A stretch of 64,000 nt of DNA, taken from Firmicutes bacterium UBA2058. Lineage in GTDB: Bacteria; Bacillota; Clostridia; Tissierellales; Sedimentibacteraceae. The first letter of the stretch is position 1. Every line of letters starts with the position of its first letter. Under the pieces are notes generated by a model that was not told where the DNA came from, did not search any database, and saw nothing but the letters and a program-made list of their open reading frames with translations. Shown piece after piece: positions 59,844-64,000 of this stretch. The stretch covers positions 1-64,000 of the forward strand of contig DDAM01000020.1 in assembly GCA_002332905.1 (NCBI GenBank). Direction: 5' to 3'. The position numbers and the translations under genes were made by a program.

Positions 59844-61433
59844 CTATGCTTTAGGTTTATATTTTTTAATGATAGCTTCTGCAACCTTTAATCCATCTAT
59901 AGCAGCTGACATAATTCCTCCAGCATATCCTGCACCTTCTCCACAAGGATAAATACCTTTAACACTGCTTTCAAAATTATCATCTCTAACAATTCTAATA
60001 GGTGATGATGTTCTAGTTTCAACTCCAGTTAAAACAGCGTCACTTCTGTTAAAGCCTTCTACTAAATTACCAAAAGCATTTATTCCTTCTACTAAACTAT
60101 CACAAACATAATCTGGTAAACAATCTCTTAAATTTGCAAAAATAACACCTGGCCTATATGTTGGATATATTTCACCAAAATTTTTTGATACAATATTTTT
60201 TTCAAAATCTCCAAATAGCTGTGCTGGCGCATTATAAGTTGAGCCACCTATTTCAAAAGCAAGTCTTTCGTACTTTCTTTGAAACTCGATGCCTGCCAAA
60301 GGACTATTCGATTCAAAATCTTCAGGATTTATAGACACAATTACTGCGCTATTAGCATTTTCTAAATCTCTGTCATGATAGCTCATACCATTAGTTACTA
60401 CACTATTAGCCTCTGAAGATGAACCTGTAACCATTCCACCTGGACACATGCAAAATGTATAAACACTTCTGCTGTTTTTACATTTATGGACAAATTTATA
60501 ATCAGCAGCTCCAAGCATTGGATGATTAGCATATTCTCCATATTGAGCTTCATTTATCATGCTTTGATGGTGTTCAATTCTTACACCTATAGCAAAAGCC
60601 TTCGGCTCTAAGATAGCAACATTATTTAGCATTTCAAAGGTATCCCTAGCGCTATGTCCTATAGCAAATACAGCTACCTCTGTATCTAAAATATCATTTT
60701 CTGTTATAACTCTTAATAGCTTACCATCCTTAATATTAACATCTAAGACTTTTTCTTCAAATCTAAATGTTCCACCAAGGCTTATAATTTTTTCTCTAAT
60801 ATTAACAATAACATCTCTTAATACATCTGTACCGACATGTGGCTTGTTTAAATAAAGTATTTCCTCAGAAGCTCCAGCCAAAATAAATTCTTCTAAAACT
60901 TTCTTGCCTCTTTTGGATCTATCCTTTATTAAAGTATTTAGCTTCCCATCTGAAAATGTTCCTGCTCCACCCTCACCAAATTGTATATTAGATCTTTCGT
61001 TTAAAACCTTATCACTCCAAAACTTTTCAACATCCTTAACTCTGTCTTGTACTTTTTTTCCTCTCTCAATAATTATAGGCTTATATCCTTTTTCAGCTAA
61101 AAGTAGCCCACAAAACAGTCCTGCTGGACCAGTGCCTATTACTACTGGTCTGTTTTGCAATTCTTCTTCACCAGTGATTTCAACACTATATACAAATGGT
61201 TCAATTTCAGAAATATTAGGATTTTTCTTTGATATTTTTATCTCTTCGCTTAATTCTATGTCAACTGTGTATATAAATAATATATTATCTTTTTTTCTCG
61301 CATCTATTGATTTTCTAAATATTTCAACACTTTTAATTTTATCTTCTGTTATTTTTAACGTAGAAGCTATCTTTGCCTTTAACTCACCTTCTTCATGGTC
61401 AACCGGCAATTTTATTTGTTGAATTCTAAGCAT
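59844..61433 (-). CDS. FAD-dependent oxidoreductase
   Basis: A 529-aa flavoprotein. An N-terminal domain of about 85 residues (MLRIQQIKLPVDHEEGELK) precedes the FAD site VIGTGPAGLFCGLLLAEKGY; conserved blocks include RSNIQFGEGGAGTFSDGKLN and the C-terminal GIYPCGEGAGYAGGIMSAA. Widespread in Clostridia, usually annotated as FAD-dependent protein; the reaction is unknown. ATG at 61433 has GAGGTG 6 bases upstream; an ATG at 61445 overlaps that site. It is the first gene of the minus run toward secA. Confidence 0.9.
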   Translation of the reverse strand: MLRIQQIKLPVDHEEGELKAKIASTLKITEDKIKSVEIFRKSIDARKKDNILFIYTVDIELSEEIKISKKNPNISEIEPFVYSVEITGEEELQNRPVVIGTGPAGLFCGLLLAEKGYKPIIIERGKKVQDRVKDVEKFWSDKVLNERSNIQFGEGGAGTFSDGKLNTLIKDRSKRGKKVLEEFILAGASEEILYLNKPHVGTDVLRDVIVNIREKIISLGGTFRFEEKVLDVNIKDGKLLRVITENDILDTEVAVFAIGHSARDTFEMLNNVAILEPKAFAIGVRIEHHQSMINEAQYGEYANHPMLGAADYKFVHKCKNSRSVYTFCMCPGGMVTGSSSEANSVVTNGMSYHDRDLENANSAVIVSINPEDFESNSPLAGIEFQRKYERLAFEIGGSTYNAPAQLFGDFEKNIVSKNFGEIYPTYRPGVIFANLRDCLPDYVCDSLVEGINAFGNLVEGFNRSDAVLTGVETRTSSPIRIVRDDNFESSVKGIYPCGEGAGYAGGIMSAAIDGLKVAEAIIKKYKPKA

Positions 61434-61572
61434 TTTGCACCTCATTTTACTTAATAAAATTGTTACAATATTATTAATAATTATGTTTTATCAACTTTAG
61501 TATTATATCATATTAGTCTGAGTTTTACGAATAGTTTTTTTACTTAAAGTATTAAAAATAAAATTTCATAAT

Positions 61573-61636
61573 TCGACAATATTTCAATATTAATTTTTTG
61601 TGTTTTGAACATAATAAGTATATTGAAAATATCGAC
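61573..61636. promoter_or_regulatory. Inverted repeat in the divergent promoter region
   Basis: TCGACAATATTTCAATAT (61573-61590) and ATATTGAAAATATCGA (61620-61635) are inverted copies with a one-base bulge, 29 bases apart. They lie between the divergent genes starting at 61433 (-) and 61702 (+). They could be a paired operator or a terminator-like stem; no cognate regulator is evident. Confidence 0.4.
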
Positions 61637-61664
61637 AAAAAAACGATTCTTTATAACATTTTAA

Positions 61665-61696
61665 TTTTGTGTTGCCGCTAAGCGGCATAATGGAGG
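61665..61696 (+). repeat. Leader module B before the EamA gene
   Basis: TTTTGTG, then the palindrome TGCCGCT-A-AGCGGCA (61673-61687), then TAATGGAGG. It has the same order as the module before DUF523 (6354-6385), but on the plus strand, so it follows gene orientation, with entirely different stem bases that still pair. Confidence 0.65.
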
Positions 61697-61701
61697 TAAA
61701 T

Positions 61702-62562
61702 ATGAACTTAATAAAAAGCAAGTATGCAGCAATTATTTGCATGTTAGTTTCAGCTCTATCATACTCTATTATGCAATTTTGTGTTAAATTAACTCCTAAT
61801 ATACCTATTATGGAAAAAATATTAATAAGAAATTTATTTAGTACAATAATAGCATTTATTGTACTAAAGAAAAAAAAGCTATCACTATTTGGAAACAAAA
61901 AAAATCAAAAGCATTTATTTGGAAGAACACTTGGAGGATATCTTGGAATGAACCTATTTTTTATAGGAACAATGCAGGTCACTCTTTCAGCAGCAGCAAT
62001 AATCAACAAGCTTTCTCCTTTTGTTGTCATGATTTTAGCTTACTTCTTCTTGAAAGAAAAAATAACTAAATTTCATATAATCGCTTTAGCTTTGGCACTA
62101 TTAGGCTCATGGCTTGTTATAAAGCCACAATTTAATTCTTCCATCATGCCAATATCAATACTATTAATTTCAGCAATTCTATCAGGTATTGCATTTACAT
62201 CACTTAGAGCTTTGGGGGATAAGGAAAATGAATATACAATAATATTTCACTACTCCTTTATTTCTGTTGCTTTAAGTATACCATTTTTATTATTTAATTT
62301 TGTACTTACTGATTTGAAAGGTACACTTATATTATTGTCTGTTGGAATCTTCGCAGCAGTAGGTCAAATAGCTTTAACCTATGCATATAAGCTGGCTCCT
62401 GCTTCAGAAGTCTCTATATACGACTATTCAAATATAATATTTTCAAGTCTTATAGGGTACTTTTTTTTACAGGAACAGCTTGATTGGATTGAAATTGTAG
62501 GAATAATAATTATAATATCTTCATCAATTATTGTTTATAAAGCTAATAAAAAAATTGAGTAA
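61702..62562 (+). CDS. EamA/DMT-family transporter
   Basis: A 286-aa membrane protein with ten predicted segments in two EamA repeats: one from residues 8-130 (ending in KLSPFVVMILAYFFLKEKITK) and the other from 145-283 (ending in YDYSNIIFSSLIGYFFLQEQ). Metabolite exporters and nucleotide-sugar transporters share the fold; the substrate is unknown. ATG at 61702 is preferred, with GGAGG 5 bases upstream, over an ATG at 61669 that would translate the leader hairpin. Confidence 0.88.
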   Translation: MNLIKSKYAAIICMLVSALSYSIMQFCVKLTPNIPIMEKILIRNLFSTIIAFIVLKKKKLSLFGNKKNQKHLFGRTLGGYLGMNLFFIGTMQVTLSAAAIINKLSPFVVMILAYFFLKEKITKFHIIALALALLGSWLVIKPQFNSSIMPISILLISAILSGIAFTSLRALGDKENEYTIIFHYSFISVALSIPFLLFNFVLTDLKGTLILLSVGIFAAVGQIALTYAYKLAPASEVSIYDYSNIIFSSLIGYFFLQEQLDWIEIVGIIIIISSSIIVYKANKKIE

Positions 62563-62616
62563 CTTTGCCTCCACTTACGAATAGAATATTAGGATGTAAT
62601 AAGGAGGTATATTTTA

Positions 62617-63258
62617 ATGCACAATTTAATTTCTAATGTACAAACTATTTTTCTAGTTGTTGCATTGTCTATAGATGCATTTGTAGTAAGTGCATCATAT
62701 GGAGCAAATAAAATTACAATTCCAATACTATCATCATTATTAATGACATTAATATGTACTTTGTCTTTAGCAATTTCTTTATTTCTAGGCTCAGCTTTAA
62801 GCTCAATTGTTTCACCATCTTTAACAAAAATAATGGCATGCTCACTTTTAATATTTTTAGGTATAGAACAGCTTTTTGATAGTTATATAAAAAGCTTAAT
62901 TAAAAAAAATAAAAATTTAGAAAAGAAAGTACAATTTAAAATAAGCGATTTAAAATTTGTTCTTAATATTTATGCTGATCCTCAAACAGCAGATATTGAC
63001 AAATCAAAATCATTATCTTTGTTTGAATCAATTTTTTTAGCTACAGCCTTGTCATTAGACGGATTAGTAGTTGGCTTTGGTGCAGGTTTAGTTCAAATTA
63101 GCATAATAAAAATTTTAATATGTTCGTTAATAATAAATCTTTTGGCGATAATAGGAGGCTTTTTTATTGGAAACATAATAGGTAAGAAATGCAAGCTTGA
63201 CTTATCATTTTTAAGCGGAACTATATTAATTATATTAGCTATAATGACAATAAAATAA
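62617..63258 (+). CDS. ytaF: Sporulation membrane protein YtaF-like
   Basis: A 213-aa protein with six hydrophobic segments in two halves (ALSIDAFVVSASYGANKI and ATALSLDGLVVGFGAGLV), the internal repeat with paired acidic residues seen in the MntP/YtaF group. YtaF is a sporulation membrane protein in Bacillus; MntP exports manganese. The loop DPQTADIDKSKSLSLFESI and the size favour YtaF. AAGGAGG lies 9 bases before ATG 62617. It follows the EamA gene by 54 bases. Confidence 0.85.
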   Translation: MHNLISNVQTIFLVVALSIDAFVVSASYGANKITIPILSSLLMTLICTLSLAISLFLGSALSSIVSPSLTKIMACSLLIFLGIEQLFDSYIKSLIKKNKNLEKKVQFKISDLKFVLNIYADPQTADIDKSKSLSLFESIFLATALSLDGLVVGFGAGLVQISIIKILICSLIINLLAIIGGFFIGNIIGKKCKLDLSFLSGTILIILAIMTIK

Positions 63259-63312
63259 ACATTTTTATATAGTTTAAATAAAAAAATGAACTACGTTCAC
63301 TATCTAAAAGAA

Positions 63313-63343
63313 AATGCTACGCATTTATAAGCTGCGCAGCATT
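63313..63343. terminator. Bidirectional terminator between ytaF and the Lrp gene
   Basis: AATGCTACGCA (63313-63323) pairs with TGCGCAGCATT (63333-63343) with one wobble; T-rich sequence follows on both strands. Confidence 0.75.
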
Positions 63344-63361
63344 ATTTTATTTACATAAAAA

Positions 63362-63793
63362 TTAAATTGGATAATTTTCTATTGGACTGGACATAATAAT
63401 ATATGTTTCAGTATTTCCATAGAATTGTACCTTGCCTACAAGTTCCTCTAGATGAGTCATTTCTCTTAGATATGCTTTCATAATCATGCTATAAGGACCT
63501 GTAACATGATGACACTCTACAATTTCCTGAGATTTTCTGGCAAATTCTAAGAATTTTTCTTGTTTTTCTGGTTTTATTGCTACGTTTATAAGTGCACATA
63601 TAGGTTTTCCAACCTTGCTATTATTAACTATAGCCTTATACTTTTCAATTATTCCTGCCTCTTCTAGTCTTTTAACTCTCTCAGCTACAGCAGGTGGACT
63701 AAGAGAAACCGTTTTGCCTAAATCTTTCATTGATATTCTTCCATCTTTTTGTAAGATATCAATTATCTTTAAATCTGTAATATCCAAAAACAT
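63362..63793 (-). CDS. Lrp/AsnC-family transcriptional regulator
   Basis: A 143-aa regulator. The N-terminal winged helix-turn-helix reads KIIDILQKDGRISMKDLGKT then LSPPAVAERVKRLEEAGIIE, followed by the RAM ligand-binding domain (KPICALINVAIKPEKQEKF, then VTGPYSMIMKAYLREMTHLE). Such proteins sense amino acids as octamers. ATG at 63793 is preferred to the GTG at 63796. The 200 bases upstream to the window end show no gene; they would hold the promoter. Confidence 0.92.
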   Translation of the reverse strand: MFLDITDLKIIDILQKDGRISMKDLGKTVSLSPPAVAERVKRLEEAGIIEKYKAIVNNSKVGKPICALINVAIKPEKQEKFLEFARKSQEIVECHHVTGPYSMIMKAYLREMTHLEELVGKVQFYGNTETYIIMSSPIENYPI

Positions 63794-64000
63794 CACCGCC
63801 TTATCTAATTAATATATTTTACACTATTAGCTATTTATGCACTGTATTTTAACAAAACAGCTTATGTTTGTTATGTACATACTAAACATTTAATGGTAAT
63901 ATATTTACAAATCTATTATGATTAATTATAACATAATTATATTAAGTTAATCAAGTAATAACTTTATAAATTTAAGTAAATTATAAATTATTTATTTGAG

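Noticed and set aside
61590..61898. 102-aa minus-strand open frame overlapping the EamA gene
   Set aside because: It runs antisense through the leader and start of a well-supported transporter gene and has no ribosome binding site.
1..64000. Prophage, insertion sequence or integrative element
   Set aside because: No transposase, integrase, phage structural or conjugation gene is found; base composition looks uniform by eye.

Overview
The window reads as a chromosomal segment of a low-G+C, strictly or mainly anaerobic, spore-forming member of the Clostridia. The evidence is the strong A+T bias, AddA/AddB instead of RecBCD, GGAGG-type ribosome binding sites, the sporulation genes cwlD and ytaF, cobamide and molybdenum/tungsten cofactor genes, and the clostridial style of the radical-SAM peptide cluster. 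I cannot name the genus. I see no rRNA, CRISPR array, transposase or prophage.

Layout. Positions 1-2200 (+ strand): peptide deformylase, then an SPFH membrane protein followed by a small ribbon-helix-helix protein, with a tandem palindrome over the promoter. 2260-4760 (-): two acetyltransferases, a DUF1905-nitroreductase fusion and a PUA/ASCH-like protein. 4975-9692 (-): a secreted protein, tRNA-Leu(CAA), DUF523, a HAD hydrolase, RmuC and an MFS transporter. 9795-18121 (-): addA and addB with two small unknown genes between them, one interrupted at a 13-base homopolymer. 18139-20726: a MATE pump and a DUF362 ferredoxin-like protein. 21178-26577 (-): a compact RiPP cluster (SPASM radical SAM enzyme, Cys-rich precursor A, S41 protease lipoprotein, ABC exporter, Cys-rich precursor B). 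27040-31178 (-): cbiB, cobD and cobQ under a cobalamin riboswitch. 31269-34456 (-): a methyltransferase and a mannose-family PTS whose IIC and IID are fused. 34537-36326: a scar-like segment between two 58-bp direct repeats that holds gene debris and small lipoprotein genes. 36351-37369: a Cys-rich small protein and CwlD. 37458-45509 (-): molybdopterin/tungstate cluster (MOSC, moaC, moaA, two moeA, tupC, tupB, tupA, mog). 45599-63793: a MATE pump, M32 carboxypeptidase, UvrD-like helicase, lipoprotein, a 34-aa membrane protein, HAD phosphatase, tex, prfB (with programmed frameshift), secA, two flavoproteins, an EamA transporter, ytaF and an Lrp regulator.

How genes work together. In the RiPP cluster the radical SAM enzyme probably modifies the two related Cys-rich peptides, the ABC protein (which has no C39 peptidase domain) exports them, and the surface S41 lipoprotein probably trims them. 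This is inference from gene order and domains. Tungstate or molybdate taken up by TupABC would be inserted by Mog/MoeA into molybdopterin begun by MoaA/MoaC. The cob genes perform late cobamide steps under feedback from the riboswitch.

The most unusual non-coding signal is a dispersed family of short hairpins between co-directional genes. They share a core (AG-N-GTGAA / TTCAC-N'-CT) whose variable base is matched by a compensating change in the opposite arm. In most copies the 3' foot sits next to, or supplies, the Shine-Dalgarno of the next gene. A second leader module (TTTGTG, short hairpin, ATGGAGG) recurs alone or in tandem with it.
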